Below are positions 35,552-46,842 of a stretch of DNA of 64,000 nt, one piece after another. The stretch is from Numida meleagris. Taxonomy: Eukaryota > Chordata > Aves > Galliformes > Numididae. A program made the translations under genes and the position numbers. Where the stretch lies: positions 20,427,975 through 20,491,974 of the forward strand of contig NC_034415.1 of NCBI RefSeq assembly GCF_002078875.1. Direction: 5' to 3'. Positions within the stretch are counted from its first letter, which is position 1. Every line of letters starts with the position of its first letter. The notes under the pieces are model-generated. The model did no database searches. It worked only from the letters and a program-made list of their open reading frames with translations, and was not told the origin of the DNA.

Positions 35552-35755
35552 GCTGCCCAGAGAAGCTGTAGATGCCCCATCCCTGGAAGTGCTCAAGGCC
35601 AGGTTGGATGGGGCCCTGGGCAGCCTGAGCTGGTGGGTGGCAACCAGCCCACGGCAGGGAGTTTCCAACTACGTGATCTTTGAGACCCCTTCTAACCTAA
35701 GCCATTCTATGATCCTTATGGGCCTCTTCCATCTTGGGATATTCTATGATTCTTA
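35552..35755 (+). repeat. CR1 LINE 3' fragment with a second short CR1 tail
   Basis: The copy reads gagaagctgtagatgcccca, tccctggaagtgctcaaggc, caggttggatggggccctgg, and ends at cattctatgatcc (35713). It is followed at once by a second 3'-end-like piece, gggcctcttccatcttggga then tattctatgattctt, to 35755. The first part is close to consensus and so relatively young. Confidence 0.95.
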
Positions 35756-38700
35756 CTGCAACGCAGCCACAGCTGCTGAAGTGTGTGGGGGAGCATCTCT
35801 GCAGATTCCTCTAGCTGCTCTGTTTGGTACCAACCACATTCCTCAACCATCACCTGCCTGCTGTTTGCTCTCTGAAGATCACATTCACCTACAGCTCCAC
35901 CCCTGCTGACTGGCACCATCCCTACAGCACCCTGGAAGGTCTTCTCCTTCCTATGTGTGCTCTTTTGCTGGAGATATCCAGCAGCTGCACACCTGCTGTG
36001 ATGCTCTACACAAACGCAAACTTGCTTTCAGGATCACTGAATCACTGAGATTAGCAACTGCTGAGGACAAGGACAGGAGCAACTCTCCAAACATACACCA
36101 GCAGCACACAAATTCCTAAGGGTACGCAGCTAACACACATCCCTGCCCAGGGCAGACACAAGGGCTGCAAGATGAGGAGCACAGCCTGGATACGCTGTCC
36201 TCAGCACCCCTCCAGAAATGCTTCTGCTGCTCTGTGGTTGGCTGCTGAACGCAGGGCAGGCACAAGCCCAGCCTCACCATTCTCAGCTTTCCCGAGCTCA
36301 CTGTGCAATTAATGGGCTTAATTATTGATGGCAAAGGCAGGGAAGGGAAGAAAGAAAGAAAAAGCCAAAGAGAAGGGAATGATGTGGGGGCGGTGGGCGC
36401 CAAAGGTCTCCAAAGCTTCCCTCAGCCTAGAGCAGAGACAGAGCCCCTAGCCGCTCCGCAGCTCCCACGGCCCTGCTCTAATGCTCCCTGACATGCCTCT
36501 GAAGGCAGCGAGCTGTTTGCAGTCACCACTGTGATTTGTTAGTAATTATTTTCACGGTGTCACATTGCTGTCACTCTCTTAACAAAGAGACAGGCAGCCT
36601 GAGGCTGACTGCGAGAAAAAACCAGCAGAGAAAAGGAAGTGTCAGGCACCCAGGGATCCTCTTTGCTTCCTGGGTTTCATAACCAGAGTCCCTAGCAGCT
36701 TCTGAAGGAACTTCTGAGGAAAAGTGGCAAGTGAGAATCATCTCCCATCCAGGTCACGGCAAGAGAAATTAATTACTGAGCCTCCTCCTAATTTCACCTT
36801 ACCTATATAACCAGTGCAAGACCCTGGTGCTTAGAGCCACTTAATCCACCAATTTCCTGCAGCAAATGCGAAAAACTTTGGCAATTGACAACTTTCAGCG
36901 TTCCTCTTGCAGGCTCTGAATTCTTTCACGTGGTCTTGCCATTGGGCTGAGTTACCCTGCTGGCAAATCCTACCTCTGCAGACCGCCTCCACAGGCGTTA
37001 ACCCCTCCACGCCAGCCTCATTCTTTCTGTCACACCGCTGCGCTCCATGTGTCAGGAACACTCCACTTGGCATTTCCCAGTGCCAGGGATCTTGGCAGCT
37101 TCCTCACACCTGAAGCGCACAACCTGATGGCTTGCCAGCTCTGTTTTCTCGCAGACACCACAGGGACTTGACAAGAACCTCCCCTTAACCCACCCTCTAC
37201 CCATCCATCTCCCACCTGCCATGCAACCGCAGCCATCCATCCTTCGGCTAACGTGTCACTCAGAGGTAATCACTCCTTTCCCGTAACTGCGGAGCCTGCT
37301 CGGGCCCCCGAGGAATGGAAGCTATTTCGGCACCCGAAGTGTCACACAATATAAAGACAGAGAGATGAAAGGATGAAAGGCTCAGACACCTGGCCAGCCA
37401 GCCCCTAAAGCACCCTGTCTCTCTATGCAGAAAGCAAGTGGGCTTCCTCCAGTGCAATCCCAAGTCTGAATTGCATGAGACAGGCGTTCTTCCCTGACAG
37501 CGCACCGAGGTCATTCCCTGTGGCCAGCAGAACCTGGGCTATGGAAGTATTAAGCCTCACTTTCTAAGCAAAACCCTCCTGCAATTAACTGCGTGGAAGA
37601 GCACTGACTCAGAGGGCAGCTCCTTTTCAGGGGTCCTTTTAATAACCAAGAAATGGCACACGCACGCTGTGAAGAATTAGGATCACTACTGGGAAGCTAA
37701 ATGGCCCATAAAATGTAACCGCTCTCCTCAGCTTGGGGAGCATGGTGAGCTGGAGGAGAGGGGCTGCAGCCTCCCACCTTGCCTTGCTGCACAGCACGTG
37801 GCTCTGCATCAAGGATGGAGCTGAGCCCAGCCCAGGTGGACACTGGCACCGAGAGCAGCCCAACGTGGTGGAAGAAGTGAGCAGGGACAATAGAGATGAC
37901 CAAAGGCACCTACAGAAGGAGATGACGGGTGACTTGGAATGCAGGTGCTGGGCAGATGGAAGGAGGAAGCCCTCAAAAGGAGGCAAAGAATGCTGGGGAG
38001 GCCCAGGCAGGGCAAGAGGTTGGGCAGCATGAGCCTCCCGCAGGGCCCCGCTGGCACATCGCACTGCATCCTCGCTCCTCTTCCCCCAAGTCTTGCTCTT
38101 CTGTGTGCCACCTCCACTTGCCTCACATCAACACCTGGTCCAGAGCTAAACACAAGACACGCTCCTTGGGGTGCCAAACACATAGGAAAAGGTGGTTCCA
38201 ATGTGGAATGGACTTAGCTCAAAAATATATCTGCAGCTGTGGTGTCCCGCACACACCCAGACATCCACTCCTCAGGCTACGGACAGGGGCTGGACAATGC
38301 ACATGAGAATACGCTGGAGGGAAAATACCAGGGATGACCTCAAGATGGCCCAGTAGGTCTGTGCCAGCCAGGAGCTCCAGGAGGAAAGGGACTGAACCCA
38401 TCCAGGAAAATGGCTCCCAACAGGAAACAAGCATGCAAACAATTAAAATGCTTTCAAGAAAGCCACCGAGTTATGCCAAGCTCGTCTAGAACAAAGAGGC
38501 TGCTTCCAGGCTAGCAGTATTTTTCAAGCAGAGCTCTCCAACCTGAGCAGCCATGAGCACGCTACTCCCAGCAAAGCCAGTGGGAAGGCAGCAGTGATGC
38601 CAACACACAACCACATTGCTTTGGCTGGGAGCTCAGAAGAGCTGAGATCCAAAGGGAGACAGCTGACATTTCAGCCCCAGCATGAAACACTACAGATGTC

Positions 38701-41700
38701 TAGTGCTAGAAAAATTAAGCTTTTTGAAGTAATAAGGAAAAGTCACACTTGATGAAGCTACTCCTCATGCTGCACACACCCGAAATCAGATGATAAGGAG
38801 TCCTCCAGTGGTTTCTCCTTTACGGTCCTCAAGTCAGCCAGCTTTCTGATCCCTCAGGGCATGAGGTAACCATGATGTCGAGTTGCTATCAGAGGCCTCT
38901 CATACATGCACAGAAGACCAGGGGTGCTTTTTACCAAATACCCATTACAGATGCATTGGTTTTGCAGCCGTTTTGCCTAAATTCATTGTAACACTGGACA
39001 AAAAATTCATGTTAGAGATTTCTGTTGCAGAAGGAATTATCTTTCCCTGCTGTATGATAAGACGATACTGAGACCGATGGCTCACATTCAGTCTAGAGTC
39101 ATTGTCCAAATACAGCTTGCATTACTTTATCCAAGCATGGAAAATCCACCTTCTCCATTTGTTACCCCACCTCAAGGGTTCACTGCTGGAAATGAAGTAT
39201 GTCATGCAACACCTGTCTAATTTTCCCCTACACCATGAATTTATTTCAAGTTTCTGCACCAACTTCTTTGGCACTGATTCCCAAGCAACAGAATCCATGA
39301 TCCACAGCGTGCGTCAGGCATCACAGACCTTTGGCAACTACAGCCCTGACTATGACAAACATCTCTGCTATGATGTGCCAGGCAAGTAGCAGACCTGAAA
39401 GTGACAGTCCATTGCATGACGATCCCTGTACAAAGATTTCATGTCCAAAAACGTAATGCAGAGGCTAAGAATGCAAAGGCATTCTCGCAGTTGCACATCT
39501 TGGTGTTGCTCCCAAGAAGCTTCATGCAACCAACGCATTTCAAACAAAGGCAGGAACAGGAGACAGGTGGGGAACTGCTGCAGAAGGACAACAAAAATCA
39601 AGGGTGCAAAACTAATTTTAAATAAGCATTGTACACCCTTATTTTTAAGGGGGAAACCTTAAAAATCCAAGATTTATTTTGCATCTCTGATATCATTTCC
39701 TTTAAAAACAAAAAGCTGGCCTGCAGGGTCACAGAAGTGAATGGGGTCAGTGCTACTCCCTGTAAGTGCTAGAGAAGAGCATGCTCATAAGGCTCCCTTG
39801 CTTAGCTCCGGCAATGCACTTTAGGATGTAATTACATGAACAACTCCATCAGCAGAGCTGACTCAAAAGGTTCCTGACCCTGGATATTCAGTCCCGTCCC
39901 TGCACTGCAGTTCACCACCCACTTCTTGAGCCAATGTAACCATGTGAAAGGATATACCACAGGCTTGGTCAGCAAAACAATCTGCATTGAAGCAACAAAA
40001 AAGCTAATCCAAAGATTTTAGTTGGAATTATTGTCTTATTTTTAAAGGCAGATTACTATATTTCTGTTACCACCTCTTCTCTGCTACCCCTCAAAGCCAC
40101 TCTCTGAACCTACCTCCTGTGATGCCGTCACCTAACCAGCTCACCCTATAACTTCTCTTGCCTGTTCCCATAGCTACCCAAGCAGCACCATGCACCCAAC
40201 TCAGGGGCTGCCTGCAACTTCTGCCACAGGCAGAGACTGCTGACCCCCTCCCATTCCTGTGATAAAGAACAGCATGCACAAGGGACACCAACACTGTCAA
40301 TTCTTTGTCTTCTTCATGACCTAACGCTGATCCCAAACCAAGTCACCAGGACAGAAAGCCAGAAAGACCAGTCCACTGATACACTCTGAGCTGGTCTCAG
40401 AAGGCAAGTGTCCTCCCAGCCAGTGCCACTTGCACAGGAAGGACTAAAAGAGTAACAAAGAATTAAGCAGTGGTATAATTCATTGCTCAGAATTTACTAA
40501 CGTGCAATCTAGCAAGAGCACCAAGGGCTATAAACATTTCAAGACACTTCACAGTGTTATATCACTGCATTAGAGAGTACTTGCATTTCAACACTTATTT
40601 AAGAAAATAAAAAACTTCTGAGCAGTAGTTTCCTGTAAAGAAATAAATTAGCACTTTGTGATCAGCCACAGTAAGTGCAGTACAAACATCTTCACACTGG
40701 AGGTACACAGAGCAAAGCCTATGCGTGCTTTTACTCTTCTGATGCGTTTGCAGAATGATCCGAACCTGGACGGAGAAGGACTGACTTGTGCTTTTGACAT
40801 TAAGGTGTAGCTCTGAGGTTCAGCAGATGTGGCTTCGGCTCCTTTCCCTGCCTCTACCTGCATGCATGATGCATGTGTGACCATAGCCCTATCACCTAAC
40901 CGCCCCGCGTCTCAGCTCTGTAGCAGGAACACACACTGAAAACATTCCTTTGGTCGCCAGGATTAATTCACGTTGCGCTTACAGAGCGGGTAAAATGGTT
41001 CCACACATGGAGGGAGGCAATTTGACATTTCAGAAGAGAGAAACCACACTAAAGAGCTTACAATGCAAGGGCTCAACCTCGGCAGACTCTGAGTACCCTC
41101 TCTTTCCGCTAAAATCATCTCCTGCAGTCAGCGGCTCCCTCAGCCCTGCAGGGGTACGTTACCCTCACTACTCAATGCCACATCAATGTGATTTGTTTAA
41201 CCACCAGCAGCAGTTCCACCTGAGTGCAGGAGGAGGTCCTGGCACTAAAGCTGGGTCCGAATCCGGCCCCGGAGCTTTTCAACTTGGAGGAGAGCTCCTT
41301 GCAACAGGCTGAAGGAATCCTCCCGCTGTGCCCGAGGACCGTGTGCCTAACGAGGCTGTATCCCCACTCATATTTTAGCTTGGCAGGTCTGGTGCTCCTT
41401 TCATCTTTTGCTTCAGGTAGCTCTCTTTAATTAATAACATTTCTGTGTCGGCACAGGGAACTTTCCACCCAGAATGAATGGCCTTCTCTCATTAGAACCA
41501 CGACTGTCATGATGTATTCAAGAGCAGGAGTGTGATTCATTCCCTTGTCTGGGAATGAGGGGTGCTGCTGGGGGGTGGAGGGGAGAAGTCTCTGTAATGA
41601 GTGACTGATATTTGCTGAAGCTGAGATGCGACTCTGTCGGCTTGAACTGCCTTGTCAGGACATGCCTTCAGAAAGGTGATGTTCCTACTCAAGAGGTTTT

Positions 41701-44700
41701 CCTCATTAAAGAAATTGCATCTTAACAAGAGGGAAGGGGAGGGGCGGCAGGAGAGCTGCTGTCTCCCCGACTCCAGCCTGGCTCAGAGCTGAAAGCTGGC
41801 AGCCAGCAGCACTCCGTTTCAGAGCCTTCTCTCCAGCAGCAGCAGCAGCCAAATCTTCCAGCAGCAACTTTCTTTTGTGTTTTGCTCCATGACCATGACA
41901 AATCTACGAGGAGCAGAGCAGAGGATCTCAACTGGTGCCTCTACGAGCCCTTCCCAGGTGCATGTCCTTTTCCCAGCTCCCTGTGACTGGTGCTCAGTGG
42001 GAAGCCAGGCAGAAAGAGCTCTGTGATCTACCAGGAAAGCTCTGATCCTCAAGAAAAATCAAGTGTGCAGCCACACAACACCTCATTCTCTGAAGACTCC
42101 TAAGGCTTCACAGGTCCTTTAGCAGCTGAGCATCCATCTTGAATGCTGCAGGACTCCCTCATCAGAGCTCTGCACCTTGGCAAACACTGTTCCTCTTGTG
42201 CTTTTCTCTCAGCTGAGCACTACACATGTTGCAACTCCTGGCTTTGACGGGGTTATTTACCCACCTTGTCCCCACATCCACCACTGGATGGTGACAGGCC
42301 GGTAGGTTCTCCTCCGTGACCCAGCCACCACACCAAATCCAATTAGCTCATCTCAGTGTGCTTCCCGGTGCCCTTGCACCTGCAGGAAGCACCCACAGCA
42401 GACAGGCCTGTCCAGAAGACATCGTTCCCCAGCACATGTAGAGCAGCACACGTAGACTGAAGCCAAGCAATCCCAAGTCTTTGTTGGAGAACAAAGCTGC
42501 ACAGTTTTCTAACAACAGCCAAGCTAAGGACAAGGAACTACAAACCACATCAGACACTAGTAAGAGGAACACAGCTTGCTCCAGAACTCCTCTAGAACCC
42601 AGTGGGATTTTCACCATGCAATGCGTCCAAGGACACACTCCTCCAAACTTGGACAAGTAGCACCACCTCCCCTCTCCGTCCCAGTACCTTCAGCGCCAAG
42701 CGCGTGGACTCCACTTGGTAGAACAGGGCACCAGCAACACTGCAAGTCTTTTAGGGAAGCACAAGGTAATTCCCTGGAATACTTCCTAAATGTTCCACCT
42801 CTCTGAGGATGCATCTCCCTGTCTAAGCAGCCTTGTTTCAGCTCTGTGCCTTCCCTCTTTAAAAAGAGATGCTCAGTTCTGCTTTGCTAAACCCTATTTG
42901 GCAATGTGTCTAAACACACGCAAACTTAATTAGTTTAGGAGGGAGACTCGGCATTTGTGGTGACGGATAAAAGTAATGGGAAATGAGACAAGTCAGAGCT
43001 GGCAGGGAGTCCTCACTCAAGCCTCATTCACTGGCATGGAGCTAATCAGATGTGACGCTGCATGCTGCTGCACCCAATCGGTGGCAGAGCAGTGCGATGC
43101 GCTACTCACTGAGCGTCTGCAGCCAGGCTCCCTGTATCTGTGGTTGGAAACACAAAATGTATTTTCTGCTCTGCCCTGGAGACGCTTCAGGATTGAATTC
43201 TGAAGTTAATGGTTTAAAACATTTTTTTAAAACAAGAGGGAGAAATGAACCACTCACTGCAGCCTTGTGGCCAGGAGTGGAGTGTTCTTTTCCAGCTGAC
43301 TAGTGAGGCACAATCCATGCAAGAGACCGCTGCAAATGGCAAATCAAGTATCTGGGCTCCAGAGCTGCGTGTCCTGCTGGCCCAGCTCACCCCACAGCCC
43401 CTGTGGCTCACCAGAAACAGGGTATCTTCACTGTGTTTCCCCACTATCAGCCTCTGAAGAAAGAAAAACGCAGAAGGTTGCCTATTTCATACAGACACTG
43501 AGATAGGATGTCATTATCTGGGAACTTTGTTAGCCTGGCGTGAAAGGGATGGAAGGACGGGCTTTGAAACATGGCAAATCACAGATGTTCCTCACAAGCA
43601 TCACCAAAAGCAGTAAACTGGACTCTCAAAACAGCAACAGAGAAGGAAAGAGCCAAGAAAAAGAAGAGATGGGAAATAGATGATTAGCACATCCCTGCAG
43701 CTGTCTTTGTGTTGGTCTCTAATGAATGTTTAATGGTGATTTACTAAGAAAAACACATTAAAACAGTGACAGAGGAACTGGCGATATACTCATACACAAG
43801 TTCTGGTCGTGACCCCAGCAGAGTCCCAGCAAATTCTGACTCAAAAGAGCATGGCAAATTCCTCATCTCCACTAGCGCTTGTGCTGCTGCTTCGATCCTC
43901 GTATCTCATGCCTCACTAATCATACCATGAGGAAGCAAGGAGCTGCCACTCTACAAAGACCACTCTGCAGGGAAGGAACCGGTGCTGATTGCTCCCTGGC
44001 AGTGTGCAGTTTATTTAGGCTTCCAACTTGTGGAAACCAACGTCACAGTGAACACCAAGTAACACTACTAACGAGTTGTGGATGTCAGCTTAGCTTCGTA
44101 TGTGTCAAGTCCAGGCTTTACTGATGTGCTAACAACAGGAGCCTTTACCCAGCACTGAGGAAATGAAAAGCTGAAGCAAGTTTACAGCAATCCAGGTGCA
44201 TTCAGCACAATATGATAATACTCTGCAAATACCTTACAGATTAGATTAACTTCATTCTTAGACACAACTCCAATTCTTGAAAATCACATTTCTAGATTGC
44301 TGGTCTAGCTGTTTTCATGAGAAAATATGCACATACGCCAGTACTTGTAGACCCCAGCGCAGGTCCCCACCTGGTACTCTCTAGATACCAGTCACCCCCC
44401 TCATGAACATGACCTCAGTGATACAAAATACCAATGAAGCATGTCAGACTTGGCTTGTACTCTTTTTCCAAAGACTACTTTGATTCACATCCAGTCAATG
44501 TGCCAAGATGACAGGGAGAAGGCTTTGCATGCCAAAGTCAGGTAAGGACTATTGCTTGATTTGAGTGTTCAGAAATGGAGTTTCATTCGTGTGCTCAGGG
44601 ATAATCATCCCTTTGGAAAATACGTTGGCTAAAAACAGGAAATATCACAAAGCCCCAGTTTAAACCTTTCTTGGGGTTACAAAAGGATTCATTTGCTATA

Positions 44701-44914
44701 GGGATTATCCTGGGCAACAATCTGGCACTATGCCTAGCACCTACCTGTCTTCTTAAACAACCCTCCACTCCCAATTATGCACAGCGAACAACGATTTCCC
44801 TGAAAAATAAAGACTGGGGACAGTCGGAGGCTTGTAAGGACAAAGATATCCACATTACAGGCAAGCATGGAGCAATAAAGCCCAGAAAAAACCTCCCTCC
44901 CTTTCCATACTCAC

Positions 44915-45006
44915 ATCACTTTCAAATCCCAGTCTCCACAGGTCACAAAAATCGACTTGACGCTGGGATCTAAGAGGCCTTCCTTCGCCATCCACTCGTC
45001 GACCCT
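44915..45006 (-). CDS. ERI3: ERI3 internal coding exon with Exo II motif
   Basis: The exon encodes RVDEWMAKEGLLDPSVKS and then IFVTCGDWDLKV, followed by AT of a split Met codon. The first Asp of CGDWD is the Exo II metal-binding residue of the DEDDh active site. Ser in LLDPSVKS replaces the Asn I recall from mammals. The acceptor is preceded by ccccttttcttgccttcctttcag, and the donor is GAT/gtgagta. The exon enters in phase 0 and leaves in phase 2. The intron to the next exon is 17.4 kb. The 30 full codons plus two bases join precisely to the G that opens the 27463-27535 exon. Confidence 0.97.
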
Positions 45007-46039
45007 CTGAAAGGAAGGCAAGAAAAGGGGATGAGTTTTGCAGAGACAGGCCGAGCCACAACAGTTAAACTCAGATAAGCTGCTTGCAATCAAGAGAGAA
45101 GAAAATTGTGATCTTATCCACTCCTCTCCCTCTCTCTCCTCTTTTTGCTTGCCATCTGAACAACAGCACGTTTGGACCTTTGAAGATTTCTGATAGGAGA
45201 CATCAGGCAACCACAGCAGAGATGATCTTATCAGGCACCACAGCCGCTCTGCTCACAGAGGGATGGAAGTTGTGCAGCCTTAACGGGACAATACGGCTGT
45301 ACTGTTACCTGGCATTCCTCCACTTCTCCTCTCCCTGTACCAAATGGGCTTGTAGGGATCTCAACCTGTGTCCCCTCCAACCAAGAAGAACGCGCTTATT
45401 TCTTAAAGCTCTCCATTGAGGCCTGGGGGAGGGCAAGAGAAGCCAAAGCAAGAGGCTCCACCATGGCCCTCCAGGCATCAGGCTGAGAACTGAAGGGAAT
45501 CAGAGAGCAAAACAGATTTGAGCAGGAGCTTCTGACTACCTGCTTGAATACCCAGGGAAACGCAAGCATCCTGGGATGGCATCCCTCACCCACAGCATTG
45601 CTCACACACTCCACTTCACACAAAGGATATGGGAGAGGGGGAGAGACAAAGGACTGGGTACATCTGAGCACTGCAGCAGTCACAGTCAAAGGCAGGTGTC
45701 CTCCCTCCCTCTCCCAGGTTTTTTTTCTCTCCTTCCTCCTTACAATTCATTCAACATGGGTTTCAAGTGAGCCCAGTATCCCCAGCAAACTTCCCACAGG
45801 GACAGATGTTCTGGATCCACTTCACAAACGGGCCACAATAATCTGGAGGATGCATACCCACCTCAAGGAGAAACGAAGCAGAACTAACCTAGGCTAACCC
45901 CCCCGAGAAGACATTCATTCCAGCTAGGACAGCCCTCCTGGGAGCAACCACCCCAAAGAAGAATGGACCTGCACCTCCAGGATCTGTCAGCAAAGCTCCT
46001 GCTGCAACCCTGCTGAACTCTGATGTGAGTGCCCATGAA

Positions 46040-46440
46040 GTGCTGTCTCCATGGAGGATTTTAAAGCCTTTAATTTGATTTCTTCACATAAGCAATTGTT
46101 ACAATTATTCTGATTAGGAACAATTAGGTAACACAGCAGCGGAAATCCTGACAGAGACAATGCATTGAGCAGCAACCTGCAGCCCGAGCAGGCTCTGCTT
46201 GGGGAGGTTTCCTTCATTATTTGACTACCAACAAAAGCTATTGATGGAGAAACACTTCCAAGCTAATTAAGCTCTAAATGCTGTAGGAATTCAACATTAA
46301 GCAGATGGCATTATTAGGGCTATATCTGCATTTGCAAATCCTCCAGATTAGATTTTAGAGGCATTTTCCTTCGATGCTACATGTATTATTTAGCATTTAA
46401 ATAGGTAGAAAAAAATTAATTTAATAAAATGCTGAGAGAG
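46040..46440. promoter_or_regulatory. Candidate conserved noncoding element in the 1.8-kb intron
   Basis: Contains gcctttaatttgatttcttc, caagctaattaagctc, the palindromic octamer-like ATTTGCAAAT (46330-46339) and aaaattaatttaataaaa. Confidence 0.36.
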
Positions 46441-46589
46441 AGGAAGGAAAAAAGGCAGAGCTTCCAGAGCAGTGGTCTCAAGCAACGCCTCGGTCCTTTA
46501 AAACTGGCTCAAGCAAGAATCGCCTCTTCTCCTATCTGCTGGCAAGAGTTTGGATATCTTGTCAGCACCCTTGACATGAACAGCTGGAA

Positions 46590-46700
46590 ATGACAGATCA
46601 ATGGTTCAATACTCTCAGCAGCGTGTCACCGACGTGACAGCAAATGTTATTCTAATGAAGCTGTAATCATAGTCAAATTACGCGGTTCGATTCTCAGCGA
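46590..46700. promoter_or_regulatory. Candidate conserved noncoding element with CRE-like inverted site
   Basis: A GTCAC-CGAC-GTGAC inverted pair (46625-46638) is followed by attctaatgaagctgtaatc and a CpG-retaining aattacgcggttcg. Unique sequence. Confidence 0.3.
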
Positions 46701-46782
46701 GGGGAGGGTGCAGGGAAAGAGATGAAGAGGAGACGACAGGACTAGAGGTCAGAGTTCAGGAAATAAAGGTTACTCTGCTTAC

Positions 46783-46842
46783 CTCAAGCACTTGCTGGAG
46801 GCTCGGCTGCCCATCCACCATGCCTTGAATAATCCCAGTCAG
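46783..46842 (-). CDS. ERI3: ERI3 60-nt coding microexon-like exon
   Basis: This exon of exactly 20 codons encodes LTGIIQGMVDGQPSLQQVLE. LTGI follows the FCTE of the previous exon and is a family signature (cf. ELTGI in ERI1-like enzymes) in the helix after the substrate-binding strand. Gly follows IIQ where I recall Ala in mammals, a conservative change. The acceptor has a strong pyrimidine tract (tgtttgtctctcgtttcag), and the donor is GAG/gtaagca. Both ends are phase 0, so skipping this exon would keep the frame and delete 20 residues. It is below the size most ORF scans report and was found by looking for the bridge between its neighbours. Confidence 0.96.

Larger units (their letters stand above)
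27536..44914 (-). other. ERI3: ERI3 intron, 17.4 kb
   Basis: This intron separates the Exo II exon from the LPGQCQYLG exon, with matching phase 2 boundaries. It contains CR1 pieces at 30.2, 30.4 and 35.6 kb, the direct repeat at 28.1/29.6 kb, a G-quadruplex motif at 32.4 kb, and AT-rich blocks near 31 and 33.3 kb. The part from 36.6 to 44.9 kb is mostly unique sequence in which I recognise nothing further. Confidence 0.9.
45007..46782 (-). other. ERI3: ERI3 intron, 1.8 kb
   Basis: This is a phase 0 intron between the LTGII exon and the RVDEW exon. The first kilobase is ordinary unique sequence. The part from about 46040 to 46700 is AT-rich with homeodomain- and POU-like motifs and is listed as a candidate element. 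Confidence 0.93.

Noticed and set aside
35337..35909. 190-codon plus-strand open frame
   Set aside because: A large part is translated CR1 sequence.
46684..46694. GGTTCGATTCT, identical to a tRNA B-box core
   Set aside because: No A box or cloverleaf stems at the right distance, so not a tRNA gene or clear tRNA-derived SINE.
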